This document shows, one piece after another, positions 55,365 through 64,000 of a stretch of 64,000 nucleotides of DNA; within the stretch, counting starts at the first letter, position 1, and every line of letters begins with the position of its first letter. A program made the translations under genes and the position numbers. Where the stretch lies: assembly GCA_023101885.1 (NCBI GenBank), contig JALPQD010000089.1, positions 171,087-235,086 on the forward strand, written 5' to 3'. This DNA is from Typhlomys cinereus (lineage: Eukaryota > Chordata > Mammalia > Rodentia > Platacanthomyidae). Below the pieces are notes generated by a model, which did no database searches, was not told where the DNA came from, and was given only the letters and a program-made list of their open reading frames with translations.

Positions 55365-55392
55365 TGTGTGTGTGTGTGTGTGTGTGTGTGTT
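55365..55392. repeat. TG microsatellite
   Basis: About 13 TG units. Confidence 0.9.
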
Positions 55393-55705
55393 TCCCGGTT
55401 GCCTGTTTTGCATGCTGCCCTGGTGTGTCAGGGAAATCCAGCTTGTCAAGGGGAGAATAGGTTGTTACCAGAGGAAGGCAGCAGTAATTGTACACATTTA
55501 TAATGAATAGGGATTATGATACAGTGTAACAAGTAATGCATGATCACAAATTACTTAATCATAAATATGAAATACAACATAACTAATATGTCAAATATGT
55601 ATTATGCTAAATGTATATAACAATATATTACCATCGTTTATAATAAGAAAATTTTATAATAATCATATCAATTGTGATGTATGTTATTATAATGAATATC
55701 TATGC
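55393..55705. other. AT-rich unique sequence
   Basis: Strongly AT-rich from 55,500 with short ATATAA/ATAAT motifs. No element recognised. Confidence 0.5.
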
Positions 55706-55788
55706 ATCTGTTGATCTATCTATCATCTACCTGTCTATCCATCTATCATCTATCTGTCTGACTATCTATCTATCTATCTATCTATACA
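55706..55788. repeat. CTAT tetranucleotide microsatellite
   Basis: Degenerate TATC/TGTC units ending in a clean CTAT run. Confidence 0.9.
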
Positions 55789-56103
55789 AATTTTGGCTCA
55801 CAGCATGGGCCTTTCCTAATTCAAAAGGAAGGGCTTGAGAGGGGCAGGTGTAGAGTTCATATCATACCTGTGAGACAGGGAGAAGGACCATTACTCAGTC
55901 CTACTGTGGGGGAGGGTTCCCAGGCCTGGAGGGAGGTGATAGGTCTGGAAGAGGCACTAGGGATAGGGGTGGATACACAGAAACAGGGTTTGCAGAAACC
56001 ACATAGAATGGAAGTGAATAGACTAGGACACTCAACTAGGCATTTTTTGTGGCTGGCCAGGGGTAGAATGGACAGTTCTGATGTTGTTGCTAGGTAATAA
56101 TAC

Positions 56104-56104
<1 letters not shown>
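55789..56104. other. Unique sequence, nothing recognised
   Basis: No supported feature. Confidence 0.4.
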
Positions 56105-56150
<46 letters not shown>

Positions 56151-56466
56151 TGCATGCGCTCGTGTGTTTGCAGGCTTGTACATTCGTGCATGTGCAGAGG
56201 GGCCAGAGGAGGACATTGGGTGTCCTGTTCTATTGACTCTTCTGCCTTATTTCCTTGAGACAGGCTCTCTCCTTGAACCTGGAGCCAGGCTAGAGATGGA
56301 CAAACCTCAGCAACCTTTGCACCTGTGTCATCTGCAGCCCTGGGGTTGTACATATGCATGTACACAGAGCCATGCCCAGCTCTTTACATGGATGCTGGGG
56401 ATTTGAACTCAGGTCCTAGCTCTTACATGGCAGTTGCTCTTCCCCACCAAGCCATCTCCTCAGCCT
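56105..56466 (-). mobile_element. RSINE1/B4-like SINE, antisense, with TG tail
   Basis: (TG)n at 56,106-56,149 is the tail. Then GAGACAGGCTCTCTCCTTGA (B1 part complement), GAACCTGGAGCCAGGCTAGA, TACATGGATGCTGGGGATTT and CCAAGCCATCTCCTCAGCC (head complement). Confidence 0.8.
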
Positions 56467-57690
56467 AGCATCTGCATTTTTAAAAACCACATTTGCTTCT
56501 TGCATTTCCTAAATTTCCCACCATTAGCAGGTATTAATGCTTGCATTAAGGGGGATAACTATTTTTAGTTTAAGAGCACATGCTGGAATTCTGCACCCTT
56601 AACCTCTGCTTCTGTGCTCGGTTGTGTTTAGGGAGTGGCACCTGTGGACACTTTTACAATCCAGAGAAAAGGATGCATTTAAAAGCATCTTAAAGCTTCT
56701 ACTTCAACTACACTATCATTACTGACAAAAGCAGGGTACACACCAAGTGTATCCTTGAGAGCCCATCATTTGGAATGGTGTGAGCTTCCTGTTGCCCTGG
56801 TGCCTTGTGTCTCACGCAGCATAAGCAACTGTACAGAACTTCAGACAGAAGTTCTATAGGAGGCAAGTGCAGAATTTGTTTAAAATGCTCTTTTTACTTT
56901 TTTTTGTACTTGTACTAGCAACTTTTACTTTAATTACCACCCAGAAAAACACTTCAATATACCCCCCCTCTCTGTGAGTGTCCGAAGGGTATTTAGATGT
57001 ACAGAACAATGAATGCACTCTGCACTCAGGGGTCTATCAGTCTCTCAGGGAAAGCAGGTGGCGGGCAACGCCTCTGAGAACTTGGGGATGATGATGATGA
57101 TGAAGTGGAAGGGGCGTACTTTTGGCTTTCTGCTCCCACCTTCCTGGCTATATATATTAAGGCCAGTTTAACTAGTGGATCAATGTTCCTTTCATATAAT
57201 AATAGATAAGGAATGAGCTGTAAGGGAGTCAGTCTTCGCAGTGTGAGAGATCTGGTTGCTTTCACTGATAATCCACCGTGCTGATTGTCTCTCAGCACCC
57301 ATCTCTCTCTGAAGAGCCTTCCCATCCCAACCTCCGACATGATCATGGGACAAAAGAGGATCCAAATGGCTGAAAAAAGTTGTGCTGGAATCTGACCACT
57401 CCCCTAAATGAGCCACAGCCTGTACAACAGGGGATCCAGGGAAAGGGGGAGCTGGGACAGATCAAGATCATGTGGACATCTGCCTGTTATACAATGCCTC
57501 GTGGATGTTGTTCCTGAAGACCAAGAGGAGAGCCTGGTGCCCACCAGGGTAGCCTGTAGGCTTCATAAAATAGGGTTGTAATAGAATAAGGAACGGGGAC
57601 TGAGTGTCTGTGCACATTTGCATAGAGGATTCAGAACCACAGCCCACTGAGAAGAGAACATAATTATGAGTTATAGAACTGCAGCCAATA
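56467..57690. other. Unique sequence, nothing firmly recognised
   Basis: A (GAT)n run of five units at 57,087 gives the Ser-rich minus-strand frame of 106 codons (57,026-57,346) its character. The interval 57,120-57,580 could be an old LTR, but I cannot assign it. Confidence 0.35.
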
Positions 57691-57699
57691 TTTTTTTCA

Positions 57700-58155
57700 T
57701 TTATACTTCGAAATGTTTTTCATGAGTGTATATGAAGTGATGGGTTTAATCATGACATTGTCGAATGTTTGCCGTGTTCTCGGCTTAACTTCATCTCCTC
57801 ACCTCATACTTGTTCTCTTCTCTTCCTTTCAGAGAATCTCCTTTCTGCTTTCTTCTCTCATATACATATTAAAATCTAGATCTGTAGATGAGGAAAAAAA
57901 CAGGCAATATTGGTCTTTCCAAGTATGGCTTATTTTGCTTTACATGATGATATCAAATTCCATGCATTTTTCTATAAATTACATGGTTTCATTCCATATG
58001 GCTGAATAAAACTGCATTATCTACCTATCTGAGTCATCTATTTGTAATCTTCAGCTATTGATCTCTTCTCTGTCATCTCTCTTTTGTTCTCTATCATCTA
58101 TTTTCTATCTATTCAATGAGAACAGTGTGTACAGTGTAGTGTGGCCATAGACTGA

Positions 58156-58212
<57 letters not shown>

Positions 58213-58830
58213 AATCATCTACCATCTATCTATGTATCTATCTGTCATTTATCTTGCTATCTGATTACAATTTTGTTCATCCATTCATTTGCCTGATGGA
58301 AATATAGGCTTGCTCCATATCTTTAACTATGGTGAAAAGTGAAGCAATAACATGGATTACAGGTCTTTCTGTAGTATTCTCAATATTTTTAAAACTTATA
58401 TTTGGCATTAAGTTTTTGTACACGTATGTATTGCATGTTGAGACTGTTTTCCCTATGTTCCCTACATTTCTGTTTCCCTCCCTTCCCTCCTGCAGTTGTG
58501 ATTTACATTTCTCTGGTAGCTAGTGAAGCATGAAAAAATTCATCCCCTATACTTCATCATTTAAGTTCTGTCTGCTCATCTCCTTTCCTTATTTCTTGGC
58601 CAGGTTGTGTTTGATACCTCGTTGCTTAGTTTTTTGAGTTCTTTGTATGTTCTAGATATTGATTCTCTGTCAGGCGTAGAGCTGCCAAAGATGCTTTCTA
58701 TCTTGGCTGCTCCTTCACTCGGCTTGCTATTTCCTTTTCTATACAGAATATTGCAATTTCACGAGGTCCCATTGTCGCAGATCTCTTGCTTGTCAGCATT
58801 TTTTAGCTCTAGTACTGGACTTTGTACCGA
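57700..58830 (-). mobile_element. LINE-1 (ORF2 3' part), antisense, about 1.1 kb
   Basis: Collinear L1 complement: GATATCAAATTCCATGCATT and ATATGGCTGAATAAAACTGC, then after a microsatellite insert TTCATCCATTCATTTGCCTG and GCAATAACATGGATTACAGG, then GAGTTCTTTGTATGTTCTAG, ATTGATTCTCTGTCAGG and TTTCACGAGGTCCCATTGTC. Heavily interrupted, so inactive. Confidence 0.8.
58158..58256. repeat. CTAT microsatellite inside L1
   Basis: About 14 clean TATC units (58,158-58,212) with degenerate flanks. It separates two collinear parts of the antisense L1. Confidence 0.95.
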
Positions 58831-59500
58831 TGGCTGTAGCTCTGTCCGCGGTGCTGAAATCTCAGATGTTAATGAAGCATATGCTGTGTGGGAGAGACAG
58901 GCTTGAGACAGAGAAGAATAGAGTAATAATTACTGTGCCTGATGGAGTGGGTCACTGGGAATATCAAGGAATACACATTGACAACGAAAGCTCTGCCAGG
59001 AGAGGAAGTGGCAGGAGACAGTGGAGAGCCAAGACTGGGACTGTGTTTTCAAATACGTCCAGGGACAGTGGGTGGTGGGCATGGACTGAACCTCAAAGGG
59101 CTGATATCTGGCTGTCTGTGGGCTATGCTGGACCTGCAGTAACATTTCATGGGGTGAGTATAGGCTTTTGGAAAAGCAGAATTTGGGTGATTTCTGAGTG
59201 GCTTACCTCTCAATTTTCAGTTCATGGTGTCACCAGATTATTTATTTATTTATTTATTTGCATACTTTGCATACAGGGTCTTTATGCAATTGACATATAT
59301 ATAAAAGTCCTTGGGTCTGTCTTCATTTCCTCAATATTACATTTGTCATAGTCATCCATAGGTGCTTATGAATTTTTGCTCATTCATCTCATCTCCACAC
59401 TCTGTTATATGACTACCTTGCTTTGTTTGGCTACAATATGAAATATGCCACACATGTTCATGTATTTGAAAAGTCAATCCACATCAAGTGGCACTTGCTT
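58831..59500. other. Unique sequence, nothing recognised
   Basis: A 173-codon plus-strand frame (58,830-59,351) passes through a TTTA run and has no recognisable domain. Treated as non-coding. Confidence 0.4.
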
Positions 59501-59502
59501 TT

Positions 59503-59764
59503 TGTGAAATGTTTAGAAGGTGGAGCCTCGCTGGACTAAGTCACTAGGGACAAGCCTTGGAGTTTTATAGCCCAGCTCCACTTCCTGTTCCTTCTCTACT
59601 TCCTGACTGTTGATAGACTGTGGGGAACCAACCTCTAGCTCCTGTCACCATGCCTTTCTCTGAATGATGGACTGGATCTCTCTGCAAGCCCAAAATAAAA
59701 CCTTTCTCATTTATATTGCTTTTGTCAGAGCATTTTATCACAGTAACAGAAAAGAAACTAAGAC
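59503..59764 (+). mobile_element. ERVL-MaLR (ORR1/MT-like) LTR
   Basis: AATGTTTAGAAGGTGGAGCC, GCTCCACTTCCTGTTCC, TGATGGACTGGATCTC, AAGCCCAAAATAAAACC and the diagnostic 3' end TATCACAGTAACAGAAAAG plus AAACTAAGACA. 5' part somewhat decayed; probably solo. Confidence 0.8.
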
Positions 59765-60616
59765 ATCAACTACATCCTTTTAGCACATTAGAGTCATTGG
59801 CACAGATGGGAATCTCAGTATTCAGTATCGAGTTTCAGACCCTCACAAATGGTGGAGCTTTATGAATTCTTGTACTTATACTTTCAGCGGGCCACACAGG
59901 CATGTTTTCAGCTTTTTTTGATTGGACTGACTCACTGGATAGGCCTGTGTTTAATTTGAGTAGATACTGACAAATGGTTTTTCACAGCACTCAGATAGAT
60001 TTACGCTTTCATGGTCTCTTCACATTTTTCCCTTGGTGAGAGATCCAGCTGTGCGGTGCAGGTTGTGGAATGGCAAGACCAGAGAAATCAATGGCAGCGG
60101 GATGTTGTAATCATGTTACAGTGGTTAGCTATCTATTCATTCCTTCTCAAAGCAAGGCATGAAGAGCTGCTCTTTATCTGGTACTGTATGAGGCCCTGGG
60201 AGACCCTTGTGTAAAGGGATGGATGGAATACCTGTCCCTGTGAATTTTCAGCTACCAGAAAGTGAAACATTCCTCTTGGGAGAATTTGAAATTCCAGCAT
60301 GCAAACCTTTGGTTTCTGATTTTCATTCCAGCCCTAGGCTGTAAATGGATTTCTTTTAGATTCTGCCCAATTGCTTTTTGGCCACAGTCTGCTGGGCTCC
60401 AGCTAATTTGATTGGCTTTCTTGGGGATTATTGACTGCTTGGACATCTGGATGCATTTAAATACCCAAACTCCAATGTCAGTCCTGGAGGTCACTTAGCA
60501 TGAGGATTGGATCTATGCCACCTGATCATGTTTCTAAGCTTTAATTTCTTGTCTCTGTGTCTTTTGCAGAAGCTGGCAAGAAGAGATGAGGTGTACCCTC
60601 CAACATAACAGATAAA
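59765..60616. other. Unique sequence, nothing recognised
   Basis: No repeat family or exon could be supported. Confidence 0.4.
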
Positions 60617-61220
60617 GTCTGGGTCAGAGAGATGGTTCAGAGGCTAAAGCTTATGCCTCACAGCCAAAGGACCTGAGTTTGTTTCCCCAGATCCCAAGTG
60701 AAAAATGCCAGATGGAAATGGTGGCAGTTTATAATTCTGGCCCTGGAAGGTAGAACCTGGAAAATTCCAGAGCAAAGCAACAAGAAGATTGTAATAGTTA
60801 CTCTTAATTATTGCTGTGAGAGAGCACCCAAAGTCAATCAACTTAAGGGAGAAAGAAAGATTTATTTAGCTTATGGTTCCAGAGGAGAGACACATTCTTT
60901 CATGGTGGGAACGGCATGGCTGGCTGGCCAAAGCTGGAGATAGGCTACGTTATACCCATCTAAGAGGCTGAGAGCTACTAGACTGCTTGCTACAAAGGCA
61001 GACTCCTCCTGGAGGTAGAGTGGAACTAATTCTCCTCAAGGCCTACTCCTTGTGACCCTCTTCCTCCAGCAAGGCTCCACCTCTTAAAGGTGCCATGACT
61101 TTCCCAAATATGTGAGACTGTGGGGGACACATTTCAAACCATGATAGAGGTAGAGAGGTAGGATGTCACCCTTGGGCCTCCAAAAGCTCATACACTCAAG
61201 TTACTCTTACACACACACAT

Positions 61221-61255
<35 letters not shown>

Positions 61256-61260
61256 TGCAC
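60617..61260 (+). mobile_element. Long B2-like SINE interrupted by an LTR
   Basis: Left part from CTGGGTCAGAGAGATGGTTC to CCAGAGCAAAGCAACAAGAA. Right part resumes at GAGGTAGAGAGGTAGGATGT with CCCTTGGGCCTCCA and an (AC)n tail. Intact family members read across this point without a break, which shows that the interval between is a later insertion. Confidence 0.85.
60790..61147 (-). mobile_element. MaLR/ERVL-type LTR nested in SINE
   Basis: TGTAATAGTTACTCTTAATT at the left edge, CTTAAGGGAGAAAGAAAGAT and TTATTTAGC (complement of polyadenylation region), CCTCCAGCAAGGCTCCACCT, and CACATTTCAAACCATGATAG at the right edge. About 358 bp, no internal region. Shares its 3' end with the LTR at 28,487-28,862. 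Confidence 0.75.
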
Positions 61261-61287
61261 ATACATGCACATACATTAAAAAAAAGA

Positions 61288-61550
61288 TGAGGGCTGGAAA
61301 GATGGCTCAGCAGTTAAGACCCTGTTTCACAAGCAGAAGTTCCTGAGTTTGGATCCCAGGTCCCACATAAAAATGCCAGGCAGAGAAAGGGCAGAAACTT
61401 CAATTCCGGCCCTAGTAGGTGGAACCTGGGAAATCCCAGAGTGAAGCAAAAAGGAGGTAGAAGCAATCCAGGGTGATTCTCAAACTTACCCATTGGTCTT
61501 CCACAGGGATACACAGTACCCTCTGATACACACACACACACACACACACA
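61288..61550 (+). mobile_element. Long B2-like SINE
   Basis: GGGCTGGAAAGATGGCTCAG, TCACAAGCAGAAGTTCC, TGGATCCCAGGTCCCACAT, CCTGGGAAATCCCAGAGTG, GCAATCCAGGGTGATTC, then an (AC)n tail at 61,529-61,551. Full length and uninterrupted. Confidence 0.9.
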
Positions 61551-61551
61551 C

Positions 61552-62358
61552 TCAAAAGAGATAAGGCCTACCCTTCTTTATCATAAGACGTGAGGTCTGT
61601 CCTCCACTATCACAACAACCAAGGATTTTCACAGTCTATGTTTTTTAGAAGGGACAGCTGTCCTTCCACACACCTCACTTCCCTGATGCTGCTGTACTTG
61701 AATCTCTCTTCCTTTCCCATCAGGGTCCAAATATCTAAGCACAAGAGAATCATGAGAGCTACTGGTAGGAGGGTTGACCAGATAGCTGAAGGCATCCTAC
61801 AGGGCCCATAATGAAGAAACTGTGAGCTTTGTATCATAACAGTTGTTGGCACTGGGCCAAACTGGAAAGAGAATAGGGCATTTTTTCAAAGTTCACTTAA
61901 TTTCACTCTGCATTTATTTAACTGCGAAAGTTATTCAATTTTTGAGTAATGGCTGTGTGACAGGTATTTGTGCAAAACACAATATATTACCCAGCAAAAT
62001 GAGTTTGATGCTTTTGCAAAACTCAGAGTTTAAAGATGAAGAGTCCTGTTTCAATTTAAAAAGTATAATGCAGAAGAAACACATAGGACCAATTTGCATA
62101 TCTCCAACAAGAAAAGTCCTGGGTGCTATGGTTTGTGCAAAGAAGGCATCCATCCAACTTGTGGGACAAAGAAGACTTCATGAAGTAAGAGTGGCTGAAC
62201 TTGGATTGGAGGTACATCTTCTGAAAGTATGAATGTGGGGGAACAGTGTGACAAGCAAGGGAGAATATTGACAAACTGGCAAAAAGACTGGTTTTTTCAG
62301 TGTGTGATAACTGGGCAGTCATGAGTGGTATCAGAGGTGTCCTGTATGACATAACTGC
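61552..62358. other. Unique sequence, nothing recognised
   Basis: A 129-codon plus-strand frame (61,843-62,232) has no known domain. Confidence 0.4.
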
Positions 62359-62360
<2 letters not shown>

Positions 62361-62404
<44 letters not shown>

Positions 62405-62641
62405 TGTCTATGTGTGTGTAGAAGAGGGCACGAGTATAACGTGCTTGTGAAGGTCTAATTCCATCATCCCGGATTGCTCTACCACCTTATTACTTTGCTC
62501 TGAAGTTTCCCAGGCTCTGCCTTCCAAGACCAGAATCAGAGGCCACTGCCATTTCCACCCTGCAATTTTTTTTTTTTTTTACATGAGAGCTAGGGATGCA
62601 AACTCAGGTCTTTTTGCTTTTGAGGCAATCTCCCCAGCTCC
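62361..62641 (-). mobile_element. Long B2-like SINE, antisense, TG tail
   Basis: (TG)n at 62,362-62,400, GAAGGTCTAATTCC, CATCATCCCGGATTGC, TTTCCCAGGCTCTGCC, a T-run at 62,566-62,580, and the head complement GAGGCAATCTCCCCAGCTC. Decayed. Confidence 0.7.
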
Positions 62642-63365
62642 GTGCATAAGTGCTCTTTTAGAGTTGTTCTTGGTAAACAATTCAGTGCATTTGCAGGTGT
62701 TCTTGGTTCTCTGTGCAACCACCCGACACACTCTCTGTAGTGAGTCCTCAGTTCAAGTCTTCCATCAGTCAGTGCCTGGGACAGTGCTGGTGGATTTCTC
62801 TGGAACCCAGTGGCCTTATGTCCAGAAGAACCTGAGAGATAACACTTCTAGAGATTAGTGATTGACAGGGAACTAGTGGGCAAGTACCCCCTTGTTACTC
62901 TAGGTAGCTCTGAAATAGAATGAAATATAAAGGACCTTTCAGATTACCCATAGTGCCTATACATTCTTGTTGGCTTATTTTCTGTTGCTGTCTGGCTTGC
63001 CCACTCCCCCTGTGATGTCCATTTCCAGATGCCCGTTGCAATGGACCAAGTGCCTTGCTGCTTGGAGTGCTGTTGACAGATGACCTTCGGCTACTGGTCT
63101 TTTAGGACTCAGCTCAGACACAGCCAGCCACTTTGTCCATTCTGAGGAAATACATGTGCAGTGTCTATGTTAATGCATTTCTAAATAGACACAGTTGGGA
63201 TAAGTCCCAAGACTGCTCTTGCTCCAGAGTTCCCTGCAGGGCTGGTAGGGGCTGTGGCTGAGCCCACCTTGTCTTGTCTTCTGTTTGTCCATTCCTGCTT
63301 CCTTTGCCTTCTGTAAATATTGATCCCTCTGGTTTTCAATTTAATTTTTTTCATGTAGGTGTGTA
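62642..63365. other. Unique sequence, nothing recognised
   Basis: No supported feature. Confidence 0.4.
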
Positions 63366-63369
63366 TGGA

Positions 63370-63785
63370 GTATGAGTGTCTGTGTGCCTCTGTGTGTGCA
63401 TGTGTGTGTATATGTGTGAGTGTGCATGTATGTATGCATGTTTGCATGTAGGTGGGCACACACATGGGTTGGCATATGTATACAAGTGCACTGGAGTGTG
63501 TCCCTATGGAAGTTCAAGAGTGACATCAGGAATCGTCCTAGATAGCTCTTCCACCTTAGTGTTGTGAGCTCAGGTCTGCAAATAAATGCAAAGTACACCA
63601 TTAAGTCTAGTCTGGCTAGTCAGCCTGCTCTGGAGATTCCCAGGTCCTGCCTTCCAGGGATAGAATTACAGGTGGACTACCACACCTGCCGGTCATTTTT
63701 ACCTGGGGTCTGGGGAGCTGAATTCATGTTCTTTTGGCTTGCAAGCCAAAAGTTTTAAGTATTGAGCCATCTCCATAACCCCTCC
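63370..63785 (-). mobile_element. B2/B4-like SINE, antisense, TG tail
   Basis: Degenerate TG tail (63,370-63,480), then GTGACATCAGGAATCGTCCT, a segment with GATTCCCAGGTCCTGCC, TTTTACCTGGGGTCTGGGGA and TATTGAGCCATCTCCATAAC. A roughly 60-bp interval at 63,555-63,625 is not part of the family and may be an insertion. Confidence 0.65.
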
Positions 63786-63789
63786 ACTA

Positions 63790-63935
63790 TTTTTTAAAAG
63801 GACTTTATTTCTGATTAATTTTATTTTTCATATTAACATTGTGTATAGAAAAATGGGTTTCATTGTGCCATTTTCTTCATTTACCAACCTACCACATTCT
63901 CTATCCCTACTGGTCCCCTTCTCACCTCTTCTACT
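63790..63935 (-). mobile_element. LINE-1 3' end, antisense
   Basis: ACTTTATTTCTGATTAATTT, ATATTAACATTGTGTATAG and GGGTTTCATTGTGCCATTTT are the complement of a rodent L1 3' untranslated end. Right side continues as pyrimidine-rich sequence into a CA repeat. Confidence 0.7.
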
Positions 63936-63939
63936 TTCA

Positions 63940-63940
<1 letters not shown>

Positions 63941-63986
<46 letters not shown>

Positions 63987-63993
63987 CACACAA
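63941..63993. repeat. CA microsatellite at window end
   Basis: About 26 CA units with one CG interruption, a few bases short of the window edge. Confidence 0.95.
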
Positions 63994-64000
63994 TTCCACA

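Noticed and set aside
57026..57346. 106-codon frame with a Ser run
   Set aside because: The Ser run is a GAT trinucleotide repeat. The rest has no known domain.
58830..59351. 173-codon frame as a possible gene
   Set aside because: It starts at the edge of an L1, passes through a TTTA run, and has no recognisable domain or splice pattern.

Overview
The window is non-coding DNA from a rodent nuclear genome. The rodent call rests on the repeats. There are many B2-like tRNA-derived SINEs, B4/RSINE1-type and ID/B1-type composite SINEs, B1 monomers, LTRs of the ERVL/MaLR type (MT/ORR1-like) and antisense LINE-1 pieces, plus a few old mammal-wide MIR and MLT1-like fragments. The SINE mix suggests a mouse-related (myodont) rodent; I cannot name the species. 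I found no protein-coding gene, tRNA or rRNA I can support. Nearly all long open frames lie inside tandem repeats, LTRs or LINE remnants. One short candidate exon is flagged at low confidence.

Bases 1-18,083 are GC-rich and crowded with unrelated tandem arrays: units of 17, 18, 33, 11, 43, 54, 32, 20 and 36 bp, a 1-kb TG-rich tract and a 1-kb CCACA satellite. This looks like subtelomere-type DNA, although I saw no TTAGGG array. Between the arrays are old MaLR LTR copies and antisense L1 pieces. The satellite runs straight into a 25-N assembly gap (18,084-18,108).

Bases 18,109-31,485 are ordinary rodent intergenic DNA: SINEs, LTRs, MIR, microsatellites and a second CCACA array. A CA/TG minisatellite at 30,490-31,235 folds back on itself with a perfect 62-bp inverted repeat.

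Bases 31,486-52,391 are the most striking part. A 7.6-kb block is present directly (copy A, 31,486-39,054), then inverted (copy B, 39,303-47,064), then directly again but 5'-truncated (copy C, 47,065-52,391, equivalent to A from 33,935). Cutting out 33,935-47,064 would leave one continuous single-copy locus. The layout fits either a duplication/inverted-triplication rearrangement or an assembly artefact from a fold-back long read. The copies differ largely by one-base indels and copy B is noisiest near the turn, which favours the artefact.

Bases 52,392-64,000 return to ordinary intergenic sequence: LTRs, SINEs (one split by a nested LTR), an antisense L1 of about 1.1 kb, tetranucleotide arrays and an L1 3' end running out of the window.
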